Positions 7,562 through 15,800 are shown, numbered from the stretch's first letter. The stretch is 64,000 bases of DNA from RGIG2041 sp045652745 (GCA_045652745.1 JAZRUW010000001.1:1-64000), one strand, 5' to 3'. Notes: generated by a model not told the origin, from the letters alone. Made by a program: numbers and translations.

Positions 7562-8629
7562 ATGAATGTACATAAGATAGCGGTCATTGCCGGAGACGGC
7601 ATCGGGCCAGAGGTAATTGCGGAAGGCGTTAAGGTGCTGGAAACGGTTTCAGCACTGGACGGTGGCTTTAAATTCGAATTTGAATATTTTCCGTGGGGCT
7701 GTGATTATTATAAGGCAACGGGCAAAATGATGCCGGATGATGGTATTGAAACGCTTAAGAAGTTTGATGCGATTTTCCTTGGCGCGGTTGGTGCACCGGG
7801 CGTGCCGGACCACATTTCGCTCTGGGATTTGCTTTTGGTGATTCGAAAAAGTTTTGACCAGTATATCAACCTGCGTCCGGTAAAACTTTTGAAAGGCGCG
7901 CCGCAGGCGCTTAAAGATGTAGCACCTGAAGACATTGATATGGTTTTTGTTCGTGAAAATACCGAGGGTGAATATGCCGGCAGCGGCAGTTGGCTGTTTA
8001 AAGGTAAGCCGAATGAGGTTGTAATTCAGGACGGGGTATTCTCCAGAAAGGGATGCGAACGCGTTATTCGTTATGCGTATGAACTTGCAAAGAAAGAGGG
8101 CAAGAGCCTGACGAGCATCAGCAAGGCGAACGCACTCAATTATTCCATGGTATTTTGGGACCAAATTTTTAAAGAAGTGGGCGAAGCGTATCCGGAGGTG
8201 CAGACGTATTCGTATCTTGTGGATGCGGCAAGCATGTTTATGGTCAAAGATCCGAAACGCTTTGAAATTGTGGTTACATCCAATCTGTTTGGCGATATTT
8301 TGACAGATTTGGGCGCGGCAATTGCCGGCGGTATGGGTCTTGCGGCGGGTGCAAACTTAAATCCAGAAAGAGCGTTTCCGTCCATGTTTGAGCCGATTCA
8401 CGGCAGTGCGCCGGACATTTCGGGACAGGGCAAGGCAAACCCGCTGGCAACGGTGTGGTCAGCAAGCCAGATGTTAGACTTTTTCGGTTATACGACATGG
8501 GGCAAACGCCTGATTGATTGCATCGAAGAAATACTTTGCGAAGGTAAGGTTCTGACACCGGACCTTGGCGGCACGGCGACAACGAGCGCGGTTGGCGACG
8601 AGGTTGTAAACATATTGAGGAGAGATTGA
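7562..8629 (+). CDS. Tartrate/D-malate dehydrogenase (isopropylmalate dehydrogenase family)
   Basis: A 355-residue beta-decarboxylating dehydrogenase. It has the nucleotide/substrate motifs IAGDGIGPEV at the N-terminus, LRPVKLL, VRENTEGEYAG, and the metal-binding stretch TSNLFGDILTDLGAA. The WDLLLVIRKSFDQYINLRP loop and the length (E. coli DmlA is 361 residues) favour the TtuC/DmlA branch, which oxidises D-malate or tartrate with NAD+ and divalent metal, over LeuB or Icd. It follows a TATAAT box at 7533-7538 and an aaaaggaggt ribosome binding site. The MBL gene follows after 3 bp. The exact substrate is not decidable from sequence. Confidence 0.85.
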   Translation: MNVHKIAVIAGDGIGPEVIAEGVKVLETVSALDGGFKFEFEYFPWGCDYYKATGKMMPDDGIETLKKFDAIFLGAVGAPGVPDHISLWDLLLVIRKSFDQYINLRPVKLLKGAPQALKDVAPEDIDMVFVRENTEGEYAGSGSWLFKGKPNEVVIQDGVFSRKGCERVIRYAYELAKKEGKSLTSISKANALNYSMVFWDQIFKEVGEAYPEVQTYSYLVDAASMFMVKDPKRFEIVVTSNLFGDILTDLGAAIAGGMGLAAGANLNPERAFPSMFEPIHGSAPDISGQGKANPLATVWSASQMLDFFGYTTWGKRLIDCIEEILCEGKVLTPDLGGTATTSAVGDEVVNILRRD

Positions 8630-8632
8630 ATT

Positions 8633-9418
8633 TTGGAAGGTTTAAATAAATCTGATATACAGTCGTTTTTAATGCATCATAATATTTATTTTGTCGGCAG
8701 TTCCAAAGTATCGGTACACATTATTAAGACAGAAGTTGGCTTGATTATGATTGACACAGGCTATCCGGATATGTATCAACAAATTTTAAACAGTATGAAT
8801 GTGCTTGGTTTAAATCCGAAAGATATATGTGCTATATTTCATTCGCACGGTCATATTGACCACTTTGGCTGTACGGAAAAATTTAAGAATATAAGCGGAG
8901 CAAAAACATATATCAGCCGTATAGACAATGATATTGTAAACGGAAAACGAAATCTCTCTTGGGCAGATGAGATCGGATATGACAGATTGCCCGCTTTTGA
9001 CTGTGATGTATTGGTCGAGGATAATGACTGCTTTACATTCGGCAGTACAACGATACGATGTGTGCTTACGCCGGGGCATACGGAAGGCGTTTTGTCATTT
9101 TTTATTACGGTGCGGGAAAATGAGAACACTTTTGTTGCCGCGATGCATGGCGGCGTCGGATTTAATAGTTTAAAAACTGAATTCTTGAAAAAATATAACT
9201 TATCTTTGGAGTGTAGGCGTATATTTATAGAAAGTCTGCATAAAGTTGCAGATTGGAAGCCGGATATCGTATTGGGAAACCACCCTGAGCAGAACGATAC
9301 AAAAGGTAAACTTAAAAAAGTTTTGGCCGGCGAAAGCATTGTAGATAAGGACGAATGGCAGGCGTTCTTGAAAAAAACGCAGCAAAGTTTTAAAAATTGT
9401 ATTATAAAAGAAATGTAG
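8633..9418 (+). CDS. MBL-fold metallo-hydrolase
   Basis: This 261-residue metallo-beta-lactamase-fold protein carries the zinc motif HSHGHIDHFG (HxHxDH), then TPGHTEG and a C-terminal GNHPEQND histidine. The start is a TTG three bases after the upstream stop; aggagag lies about 7 bp before it and no better ATG is available without losing the N-terminal strands. It is co-transcribed with the tartrate/D-malate dehydrogenase. The family covers thioesterases, lactonases and glyoxalase II-like enzymes; a role in the same hydroxy-acid pathway is only inference. Confidence 0.8.
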   Translation: MEGLNKSDIQSFLMHHNIYFVGSSKVSVHIIKTEVGLIMIDTGYPDMYQQILNSMNVLGLNPKDICAIFHSHGHIDHFGCTEKFKNISGAKTYISRIDNDIVNGKRNLSWADEIGYDRLPAFDCDVLVEDNDCFTFGSTTIRCVLTPGHTEGVLSFFITVRENENTFVAAMHGGVGFNSLKTEFLKKYNLSLECRRIFIESLHKVADWKPDIVLGNHPEQNDTKGKLKKVLAGESIVDKDEWQAFLKKTQQSFKNCIIKEM

Positions 9419-9423
9419 TATTC

Positions 9424-9463
9424 AAAAATCCGGAAAATCCAACCAATTGTTCCGGATTTTTTG
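9424..9463 (+). terminator. Rho-independent terminator
   Basis: aaaaatccggaa and ttccggattttttg form a stem with a T-run just after the MBL gene. Confidence 0.85.
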
Positions 9464-9680
9464 ATACTTCTTTGTCATCAGGAAATGTTTTGCTTCTCTG
9501 ATGGTATCGAGTGCTGTTTGCGATTAGTGATATACCATTGATAATGGAAAACTGTGCTGTTTATCACATTTGTGTATTTGTGGGTCTGGATAAAATGATT
9601 GCGATGAATTCCGATAAAAATGAACGTACTTTGCGTATGCGGATTGTGGAATTGTGTGTGAATTTTAATGCATGGTTTGC
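9464..9680. other. Intergenic region, no supported gene
   Basis: This stretch lies between the MBL terminator and the mrp promoter. One 46-codon frame starts at 9544 but has no ribosome binding site and no recognisable features, so it is not called. I see no repeats. Confidence 0.5.
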
Positions 9681-9709
9681 TTGACTTTAAGAGCTAAGAA
9701 GCGTATAAT
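9681..9709 (+). promoter_or_regulatory. SigA-type promoter of the Mrp gene
   Basis: TTGACT (9681-9686) and TATAAT (9704-9709) are 17 bp apart and 31 bp upstream of the start codon. Confidence 0.8.
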
Positions 9710-9739
9710 ATTTGAGAAAGCAGACAGGAGGAAAGTGCA

Positions 9740-10558
9740 ATGAGTGAATGTACACATAACTGTTCGACGTGCAGTGCAAATTGCAGTGAGCGCGAGCAGG
9801 AGAGTTTATTGGAAAAGCCGCATGCCGGCAGCAATATTAAAAAAGTAATCGGTATTGTCAGCGGTAAAGGCGGTGTAGGTAAGAGCCTTGTAACTTCTTT
9901 GATGGCCGTAACGGCGCAGAGAAGCGGTTACAGCGCGGCGATTTTAGATGCAGATATTACGGGCCCGTCCATCCCGCAGGCGTTTGGTTTGCATACGCGT
10001 GCGATGGGCAATGATGAAGGTCTGCTGCCGGTGAAAACCAAAACCGGCATCGGCGTGATGTCTTTAAATCTTTTGACAGCTAACGAAACCGATCCGGTGG
10101 TATGGCGCGGTCCGGTGATTGGCGGCGCGGTAAAGCAGTTCTGGACAGATGTTATCTGGGGCGATGTGGACTTTATGTTCGTGGATATGCCGCCGGGCAC
10201 GGGCGATGTACCGCTGACGGTATATCAGTCTTTGCCGCTCGACGGAATTATTATTGTAGCCTCTCCGCAGGAGCTTGTGGGTATGATTGTAGAAAAGGCA
10301 ATTAACATGGCCGGCCTTATGAATATTCCGGTGATTGGACTTGTGGAAAACATGAGTTATTTCGAGTGTCCGGATTGCGGTAAAAAGCACACCATTTTCG
10401 GTGAGAGCCGTGTAGATGAGATTGCAAATAAGCATGGTATTGCGCACACTGCGAAGATTCCGATGAATCCGAAACTGGCAGCGGCTTGCGATGCGGGCTT
10501 GATTGAATTGTTTGAAGGCGATTGGCTTGAAGAACTGTTTGAAGTTGTAACGAAATAA
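9740..10558 (+). CDS. Mrp/NBP35 family Fe-S cluster carrier ATPase
   Basis: This 272-residue P-loop ATPase has the Mrp/Nbp35 deviant Walker A GIVSGKGGVGKS, DADITGPSIP, the VDMPPGTGD Walker B-like motif and ENMSYFECPDCGKKH. The CPDC pair is the conserved bridging-cluster site. The N-terminus adds an Nbp35-like cysteine cluster C4-x3-C8-x2-C11-x3-C15, expected to hold another [4Fe-4S] cluster. It probably delivers Fe-S clusters to the many Fe-S enzymes of this anaerobe. It is transcribed alone, and an inverted-repeat element begins right after its stop codon. Confidence 0.92.
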   Translation: MSECTHNCSTCSANCSEREQESLLEKPHAGSNIKKVIGIVSGKGGVGKSLVTSLMAVTAQRSGYSAAILDADITGPSIPQAFGLHTRAMGNDEGLLPVKTKTGIGVMSLNLLTANETDPVVWRGPVIGGAVKQFWTDVIWGDVDFMFVDMPPGTGDVPLTVYQSLPLDGIIIVASPQELVGMIVEKAINMAGLMNIPVIGLVENMSYFECPDCGKKHTIFGESRVDEIANKHGIAHTAKIPMNPKLAAACDAGLIELFEGDWLEELFEVVTK

Positions 10559-10881
10559 TAAAAAAGGAGAATGTTTGATAAGGCCACCGCCAGATAAGGT
10601 AGTTTTGGTTTTGAATGGCTATTTTTCGCTTATACTGCACAAAAAAATCCAGAAATACGCGAGTATATCTGGATTTTTTATGATTTGTCTAAACAAAAAA
10701 TATCTTCATTCAAAACTGCCAAGCACCCTAAAACGTTTAATTTTGGATGAAGTTCAAGGCAAAAACGACCGACATCCTCGCGGATTTCGGTCGTTTTTAA
10801 CGCAGAAATTCGCCAAAAGTAAGTGTTTTAGGGCAAAACTTCCTTACCTGGCGGTGGCCAATGAACATTCTCCTTTTTTAC
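10559..10881. mobile_element. Inverted-repeat (MITE-like) element
   Basis: The left end (10559-10605: ggagaatgtt..ggccaccgccagataaggtagttttg in pieces) is matched by the reverse complement of 10840-10881 (ggagaatgttcattggcc, then accgccaggtaaggaagttttg). Inside are further hairpins: aaaaaatccag..ctggattttt (10644-10680) and aaaaacgaccg..cggtcgttttt (10764-10799), plus the pair gttttgaatg / cattcaaaac. No protein is encoded. It sits between the mrp stop codon and a transporter remnant and may also end both transcripts. Confidence 0.7.
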
Positions 10882-10891
10882 TTTTTTGAAA

Positions 10892-11079
10892 TTACTTTTT
10901 CTTTTGCAGTGTAAAACAGGATGCAATCACAATGCAGGCAACGGCGATGAAAACCTTTAAATCCGGTACGATGCCGTTAATCATCCAGGTTACAAACGGC
11001 GTTAAAATCGGCTTGCTGACCGGCTCGAGTGTTACGAATAAAATTGCTGTAATCAGTGTGTAATCAGGCCGTTTTTCAT
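10892..11079 (-). pseudogene. Remnant of a DMT/EamA-type transporter gene
   Basis: Downstream of the alpha/beta hydrolase, a minus-strand frame reads LFVTLEPVSKPILTPF and continues through a second hydrophobic stretch (VFIAVACIVIASCF) to a lysine-rich end and a TAA at 10892. An ATG at 11079 would start M-K-N-G-L-I-T, but a small duplication (ctgattaca twice within 20 bp) shifts the frame before the hydrophobic part. The LEPVSK phrase resembles the first helix of EamA/DMT permeases from memory; the full family length is about 290 residues. An internally deleted, frameshifted relic is the best reading. Confidence 0.45.
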
Positions 11080-11080
11080 C

Positions 11081-11851
11081 TTATTTTACCTCGTTATACT
11101 TATGGATAAAGTTGCAACAAATTTCGGCAAACACGTTTTTGCCGTTTTCGTCCGGTCGTCCGATGTATTGGCAATGCTTCCAACCCGGCATAAAGTGGTA
11201 GTCTACTTTATCCATATCTGCACCGAAATGTTTCATGGTGGAGAGTAAAAGTTGTGTCTGTTCAAAACGGTTTTCCATATCAAATTCGGATACGATGACA
11301 CACATCGGTGCATAGTCACGACCGCCTGTGATGTGATAAATCGGTGCGGATTCATCAATGATGACGCGTCTGGAGTCGATGCCGCGTTCTTTTAACACAT
11401 TAAAGTGCGCGGTCGGCTGACCTGCGTCATGGATGTAGCCTGTAATGGTATCCGCATCAATGTTGTGCATTGCCAGATATTTTTTGTCAAAGCAGAGCAT
11501 CTGCGAAAGGTAACCGCCTGCCGATGAACCGCCGACAAACAGACCGGTCACGCTGCCGTATTCTCCCATGTGTTTGCGTGCCCAGGCAACTACGCCGGCG
11601 CAATCGCAGATAAATTCCGGATAGTGCGCTTCCGGATACATGCGGTAGTTTGCACTGACAACAGCAATGCCTTGTTTCACTACTTCGGGAATAAAGGCCT
11701 TACATTCGCGGCCGGCTTTATCACCATTTATGATGCCACCCCCATGGAAATAGACAAATACCGGAAACGTATCTGTGTCGGGCAAATATACATCCAGCTT
11801 CTGCTCCGGATGTCCGAGTAGCGTGTAGGAAATGTTTTCAATAATTTTCAC
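11081..11851 (-). CDS. Alpha/beta hydrolase (esterase/lipase, HGGG type)
   Basis: This 256-residue alpha/beta hydrolase has the oxyanion motif HGGG in FVYFHGGGIINGD, the nucleophile elbow GGSSAGGYL and a C-terminal PGWKHCQY segment providing the likely catalytic His. It resembles the hormone-sensitive-lipase/acetyl-esterase branch. The start is set at a GTG (11851) because gaggaggg lies 8 nt before it; the ATG upstream at 11890 has none. It is divergent from the LysR gene at 11969 across a palindrome-containing gap and is probably its target. The substrate is unknown. Confidence 0.82.
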   Translation of the reverse strand: MKIIENISYTLLGHPEQKLDVYLPDTDTFPVFVYFHGGGIINGDKAGRECKAFIPEVVKQGIAVVSANYRMYPEAHYPEFICDCAGVVAWARKHMGEYGSVTGLFVGGSSAGGYLSQMLCFDKKYLAMHNIDADTITGYIHDAGQPTAHFNVLKERGIDSRRVIIDESAPIYHITGGRDYAPMCVIVSEFDMENRFEQTQLLLSTMKHFGADMDKVDYHFMPGWKHCQYIGRPDENGKNVFAEICCNFIHKYNEVK

Positions 11852-11926
11852 GTAAAAATCCCTCCTCATTGATAATATTCTATCAAACAAAATGCATTTT
11901 GTAAAATATATACTAAAATATGATTG

Positions 11927-11946
11927 CCATATATCTCGATATATGG
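11927..11946. promoter_or_regulatory. Probable LysR operator palindrome
   Basis: ccatatatctcgatatatgg is a 20-bp dyad with 9-bp perfect arms in the gap between the divergent hydrolase and LysR genes. It lies about 20 bp upstream of the LysR start, which suits autoregulation plus control of the hydrolase. Confidence 0.6.
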
Positions 11947-11968
11947 TAATATGAAATGGGTGATGTTT

Positions 11969-12814
11969 ATGGAAAGATTACAGATACAATATTTTATGAC
12001 TGTAGCGCGCTATGAAAGTATTTCCCGCGCGGCGCAGGAATTTATGGTGCCGCCGTCGAGCGTATCCGTTGCAATTAAAAAGCTGGAAACGGAGCTGGGA
12101 GTTGCATTGTTTGAACGTAGTGCAAACCGTTTGACGCTGGGGGCCGCCGGTAAGATTTTGCGGGATGCTTTGGAAAAGGTAAACGGGATAATGGCAGATG
12201 TGCAGGTGCGCATACAGAATTTATCTGAAACGGTCAGCGGTGAAATCCGTCTTTTGATTTTGTCTAACCGCGCCCGTGTCACCAGGTGCATTTCCGCGTT
12301 TCAGGAGCGGTATCCGAATACGGCTTTTAACATCCGACACGACGGGAAACTGGATTATAAAGGATATGATATTATTTTGACGGACAGGCACATAGAAACG
12401 GAGGGTTATGAAAGACATCTGTTTTGCAGAGAGGAGCTTATGCTTGCCGTATCGAAACGCCATCCGCTTGCAGGAAAGGACAGTGTGGCACTTTCTGATT
12501 TGGGTGAGGAAAAGTTTATTTGCATGACGAAGGAGAGTAGCTTGGGCGAGTGCACTCGCGCTGCTTTTCAAAAAGCAGGCATCACACCGGATATTGCGAT
12601 TGAATGTGACGATCCACAGTATGTTTTGTCCTATTTAAAACTCGGGCTGGGCATTTGCTTTTTTCCTTCAAAATCATGGGAAAACAAAAAGGATGAGCAT
12701 ATACATTTGCTCACTTGCGAGGAAGGACTGCAGCGTACATCTTATTTGTACGTGCGAAAAAATGCTACCCGTGCTGTATCTCTGTTTGCGGAAAAATTCC
12801 TTAACGATAAATAA
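11969..12814 (+). CDS. LysR family transcriptional regulator
   Basis: A 281-residue LysR regulator with an N-terminal HTH (ISRAAQEFMVPPSSVSVAIKKLETELG, wing LFERSANRLTLGAAG) and an effector domain. The start at 11969 keeps the family-typical MERLQIQYF beginning; upstream ATGs at 11924 and 11963 are less likely. It is divergent from the alpha/beta hydrolase with a palindrome between them. Its HTH shares the unusual VPxSSVS helix with the regulators at 552 and (as VPTSNIS) 47747, so the three look like paralogues. Confidence 0.88.
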   Translation: MERLQIQYFMTVARYESISRAAQEFMVPPSSVSVAIKKLETELGVALFERSANRLTLGAAGKILRDALEKVNGIMADVQVRIQNLSETVSGEIRLLILSNRARVTRCISAFQERYPNTAFNIRHDGKLDYKGYDIILTDRHIETEGYERHLFCREELMLAVSKRHPLAGKDSVALSDLGEEKFICMTKESSLGECTRAAFQKAGITPDIAIECDDPQYVLSYLKLGLGICFFPSKSWENKKDEHIHLLTCEEGLQRTSYLYVRKNATRAVSLFAEKFLNDK

Positions 12815-12866
12815 AATAGAAATCCGCGTCCGGTTTAATTTCAAACTGAAAGTCAATCTTTCGGAT

Positions 12867-13430
12867 TTATCTGTTTTTCTCAATTACAGCAAAGAGCGGT
12901 GGATAGTTTTTTCGGTTGTAAAAGCTTTGCAGCATTACCGTATAGACTTTTTGGTCGAGGTTTTGCAAAAAATTCAAAATGCTGTCCCGTTCTTCAAATC
13001 CCGTGTCGCCGCCGTAGTAGATACAAAGACAAACAAAGCCCTCGTCTTTTAACACGGACAGCGCCGCTTCAATGGCACGAATGCTGGTGTCGCCGTGCGA
13101 GAAGATGTTGTGGTCGCCGCCGGGCAGAAATCCGAAGTTGAATATGACGGCATCTGCCGATGAAACGTAATTTGCCAATTTGTCGTGGCTCTCCAAAAGG
13201 AGAGTTACGTTCGTTTTATTGTGCTCGGCAAGCAGGACTTTTGTAGCGGCAATGGCCTCCGGCTGAATATCAAAAGCAAAGACTTGTCCGCATTCGCCGA
13301 CCAATTCGGAGAGTAGGAGCGTATCTCTGCCTTTGCCTGCCGTGGCATCTACAACGGTGCTACCTGGCTTTATATGCGCGCGCATATGTGCGTGCGAAAG
13401 TTTTAATGCATTTTTATCAAAGTAGTTCAT
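12867..13430 (-). CDS. mnmM: tRNA 5-aminomethyl-2-thiouridine methyltransferase MnmM (YtqB)
   Basis: A 187-residue class I SAM methyltransferase of the rRNA_methylase/YtqB family. SAM motif I is VVDATAGKGRDTLLLSEL, motif II is FAFDIQPEA, and NFGFLPGGDHNI is the family-specific catalytic loop. YtqB proteins have been shown to methylate the wobble modification nm5s2U of tRNA and renamed MnmM. The start at 13430 is chosen because ggagg lies 7 nt upstream; the in-frame extension to 13481 lacks one. The gene is convergent with the LysR gene and divergent from rplU, with a long 5' leader. Confidence 0.85.
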   Translation of the reverse strand: MNYFDKNALKLSHAHMRAHIKPGSTVVDATAGKGRDTLLLSELVGECGQVFAFDIQPEAIAATKVLLAEHNKTNVTLLLESHDKLANYVSSADAVIFNFGFLPGGDHNIFSHGDTSIRAIEAALSVLKDEGFVCLCIYYGGDTGFEERDSILNFLQNLDQKVYTVMLQSFYNRKNYPPLFAVIEKNR

Positions 13431-13684
13431 TGGTGGTCCTCCGGACATTTGTTTGTATTGAACACGTCGAAAAAGCCGCACAACTGTGCAAAATTTGAAA
13501 ATTAAAGGCAGGGTCTTCTGTCGAGTACAAGTCGTAACGGCTTTTTGGTTTCAATTTCACCACGATTATACTATTCGGCGTGGCAGATTGCAAGTAAAAA
13601 ATATTGCAAGGAAGCAAAAATGAAGATTGGTTTTTTGATTTAAAAATGAAGGATTTTTTATATTAAAAAAATTAAAAAAAGATG
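13431..13684. other. Divergent intergenic region between mnmM and rplU
   Basis: On the mnmM side, complementary segments aaaaagccg and cggcttttt (about 13470-13541 on the plus strand) enclose a roughly 55-nt loop in the 5' leader. On the rplU side is an A/T-rich tract (13600-13684) that could act as an UP element for the promoter at 13685. No gene is seen. Confidence 0.4.
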
Positions 13685-13713
13685 TTGACAAAGAAAGAAA
13701 TTGATGGTATACT
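13685..13713 (+). promoter_or_regulatory. SigA-type promoter of rplU-rpmA
   Basis: TTGACA (13685-13690) and TATACT (13708-13713) with 17-bp spacing, preceded by a long A/T tract. This matches the strong promoter expected for ribosomal protein genes. Confidence 0.88.
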
Positions 13714-13719
13714 ATTTCG

Positions 13720-13800
13720 GTAAACCGCATATATAGGGTCTTAAATTCGCCAAAGAGCGATACCCGGAGTAGCGTGACTTCATATTATAAGGAGGTGCAA
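13720..13800 (+). ncRNA. Candidate L21 leader RNA
   Basis: The roughly 80-nt leader between the promoter and rplU includes gccaaagagcgatacccggagtagc in pieces that can fold. Position and size fit the L21 leader known from Firmicutes, proposed to give ribosomal-protein autoregulation. I could not check it against a covariance model. Confidence 0.35.
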
Positions 13801-13802
13801 TT

Positions 13803-14111
13803 ATGTACGCAATTATCGAAACAGGCGGTAAGCAGTACAAGGTTGCAGAAGGCGACGTAATTTTCGTTGAAAAGCTGGATGCAGAGGTTGATTCTACTTA
13901 CACATTTGACAAAGTACTCGTAATCGGCGGCGATGAAGCAAAAATCGGCGCACCGGTTGTTGAGGGTGCTACGGTAAGTGCGAAGGTTCTCAAGCAGGGC
14001 AAGGACAAGAAGGTTATCGTATTCAAGTACAAGCCGAAGAAGAACTACCGCAGAAAGCAGGGTCACAGACAGCCGTACACAAAGCTTCAGATCGAAAAGA
14101 TCAACGGCTAA
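13803..14111 (+). CDS. rplU: 50S ribosomal protein L21
   Basis: This 102-residue protein is full length for bL21, with the typical N-terminus YAIIETGGKQYKV and the C-terminal RRKQGHRQPYTKLQIEKI. It binds 23S rRNA domain IV/V of the large subunit. It starts at an ATG behind aaggaggtg. It is first in a two-gene operon with rpmA, and the ysxB/prp gene usually found between these two in Bacillota is missing. Confidence 0.98.
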   Translation: MYAIIETGGKQYKVAEGDVIFVEKLDAEVDSTYTFDKVLVIGGDEAKIGAPVVEGATVSAKVLKQGKDKKVIVFKYKPKKNYRRKQGHRQPYTKLQIEKING

Positions 14112-14157
14112 TTTGGGACAAACGAAAATTCAGGTTGAAAGCAGAGGTGTAATTTAA

Positions 14158-14412
14158 ATGGCACATAAGAAAGGTATGGGTTCGACCAAGAACGGTCGTG
14201 ATAGTGAATCCAAAAGACTTGGTGTTAAGAGAGCTGACGGTCAGTTCGTTTTAGCAGGTAACATCCTGGTAAGACAGCGCGGCACAAAAATCCATCCGGG
14301 TATCAATGTTGGTATCGGTAGTGATGATACTCTGTTTGCTTTAGTAGACGGTAAGGTTAAGTTCGAAAGAAAAGGCAGAGACAAGAAGCAGTGCAGCGTA
14401 TACACAGCTTAA
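14158..14412 (+). CDS. rpmA: 50S ribosomal protein L27, without N-terminal extension
   Basis: This 84-residue bL27 reaches from MAHKKGMGSTKNGRDSESKR to the C-terminal KKQCSVYTA. Its N-terminal tail reaches the peptidyl transferase centre. Most Bacillota make L27 with a roughly 9-residue leader removed by the Prp protease. Here an in-frame TAA lies immediately before the ATG, so no leader is encoded, and the 46-bp gap to rplU has no room for prp. The ribosome binding site is gaggtg. Confidence 0.97.
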   Translation: MAHKKGMGSTKNGRDSESKRLGVKRADGQFVLAGNILVRQRGTKIHPGINVGIGSDDTLFALVDGKVKFERKGRDKKQCSVYTA

Positions 14413-14422
14413 CAGTGTAAAC

Positions 14423-14459
14423 AAAATCTCGGACACATTCTTTTGTCCGGGATTTTTTT
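14423..14459 (+). terminator. Rho-independent terminator after rpmA
   Basis: aaatctcggaca / tgtccgggattt hairpin followed by a T-run. Confidence 0.85.
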
Positions 14460-14509
14460 CATTACGCAGATTATTCGACAACAAACCACCAATAAAGAAG
14501 GGTGATTTT

Positions 14510-15784
14510 ATGTTTTTTGATACAGCAAAAATTTATGTAAAAGCCGGCAACGGCGGCAACGGTTCGGTTTCGTTTCACCGTGAAAAATATGTAGCGGCGG
14601 GCGGACCGGACGGCGGTGACGGCGGCCGCGGCGGCGATATCGTATTTGAAATTGACGAATCCATTTCCACCTTGATTGATTTTCGCTATAAAAGAAAGTA
14701 TGTAGCGGAAAACGGCGGCGACGGTAAGGCCGGCCGCGGGTTTGGTAAGGATGCGGAGTCGTTGGTGATTAAAGTGCCGGCGGGTACGCTGATTCGCGAT
14801 GCCGAGTCCGGTCGATTGATGGCAGATATGACGCCGCCGAACAATCGCGTTGTCCTTTTGAAAGGTGGCAACGGTGGTTGGGGTAATACCCATTTTGCTA
14901 CACCGACCAGACAGGTGCCTCGTTTTGCAAAAAGCGGCTTGAAAGGTCCGGAAAAGGAGCTTTCGCTGGAACTCAAACTCATTGCCGATGTCGGCTTAAT
15001 CGGTTTTCCGAATGTCGGTAAGTCCACGCTTTTGAGCGTGGTTACGGCGGCAAAACCGAAGATTGCCAACTATCATTTTACAACGCTTGAGCCGAACCTT
15101 GGTGTTGTTATGCAGGGTAAGGATGCATCGTCGAGTTTTGTGATGGCAGACATTCCGGGACTCATTGAGGGCGCAAGCGAGGGCGTAGGCCTTGGTCACG
15201 AGTTTTTGAAGCACGTAGAGCGTACGCGCCTTTTGATTCACGTTGTGGATGTGTCCGGTATTGAAGGCAGAGACCCGATTGAAGATTTCGATACCATCAA
15301 TGCAGAACTCGAAAACTATGACCCTGTTTTGGCAACAAGACAGCAGATTGTAGCGGCGAATAAAACGGACATCGTGCAGGATGAAGCGGCGTACCGCGCA
15401 TTTATGGCAGAAATGGAAAAACGCGGCTATACTGTGTTTGAAATTTCGGCAGCAACGCGCGGCGGTGTAGATGCGCTGATTGCGCATACAGCGAAAGTGC
15501 TTGCAACCATTCCGCCGGTGGAAGCCTATGAGGCGGAGCCGGAATATATCGAAATTACAGACGATACGCTCTTTACTGTGCGCAATGAAAACGGTGTGTA
15601 TGTTGTCGAGGGTGACTGGATTGAATATCTGGTTTCTTCGGTGAATTTGGCCGACGATGAATCCTTTAACTATTTCCAGCGTACACTTCGCAAGAAGGGT
15701 GTTATTGATGCGCTGGAGGAAAAGGGCATACAGGAAGGCGATACGGTTCGACTGTATGAAATAGAATTTGATTACGTAAGATAA
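14510..15784 (+). CDS. obg: GTPase Obg (ribosome assembly / stress GTPase)
   Basis: A 424-residue Obg protein with all three domains: the glycine-rich Obg fold (residues 1-158, many GGxGG repeats), the G domain (G1 GFPNVGKST, G3 DIPGLIEGA, G4 NKTD) and the C-terminal OCT domain. It acts in late 50S assembly and in nutrient/ppGpp signalling, and is linked to sporulation in Bacillus. It heads a cluster with yhbY, nadD/yqeK, rsfS and leuS, spaced by 11-52 bp. Confidence 0.97.
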   Translation: MFFDTAKIYVKAGNGGNGSVSFHREKYVAAGGPDGGDGGRGGDIVFEIDESISTLIDFRYKRKYVAENGGDGKAGRGFGKDAESLVIKVPAGTLIRDAESGRLMADMTPPNNRVVLLKGGNGGWGNTHFATPTRQVPRFAKSGLKGPEKELSLELKLIADVGLIGFPNVGKSTLLSVVTAAKPKIANYHFTTLEPNLGVVMQGKDASSSFVMADIPGLIEGASEGVGLGHEFLKHVERTRLLIHVVDVSGIEGRDPIEDFDTINAELENYDPVLATRQQIVAANKTDIVQDEAAYRAFMAEMEKRGYTVFEISAATRGGVDALIAHTAKVLATIPPVEAYEAEPEYIEITDDTLFTVRNENGVYVVEGDWIEYLVSSVNLADDESFNYFQRTLRKKGVIDALEEKGIQEGDTVRLYEIEFDYVR

Positions 15785-15800
15785 AGCCGAGGGGAAAATT

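Noticed and set aside
9544..9684. 46-codon plus-strand frame upstream of mrp
   Set aside because: No ribosome binding site, it ends inside the mrp -35 box, and no recognisable features were found.
9681..9709. Rex-type operator near other fermentation genes (ldhA, ADH/ALDH, mrp)
   Set aside because: No TTGTTA-type palindrome was found upstream of those genes; only the hydC region has one.
10575..10889. 104-codon frame inside the 10559 element
   Set aside because: It is defined by inverted repeats and internal terminator hairpins, so it is an artefact of the element.
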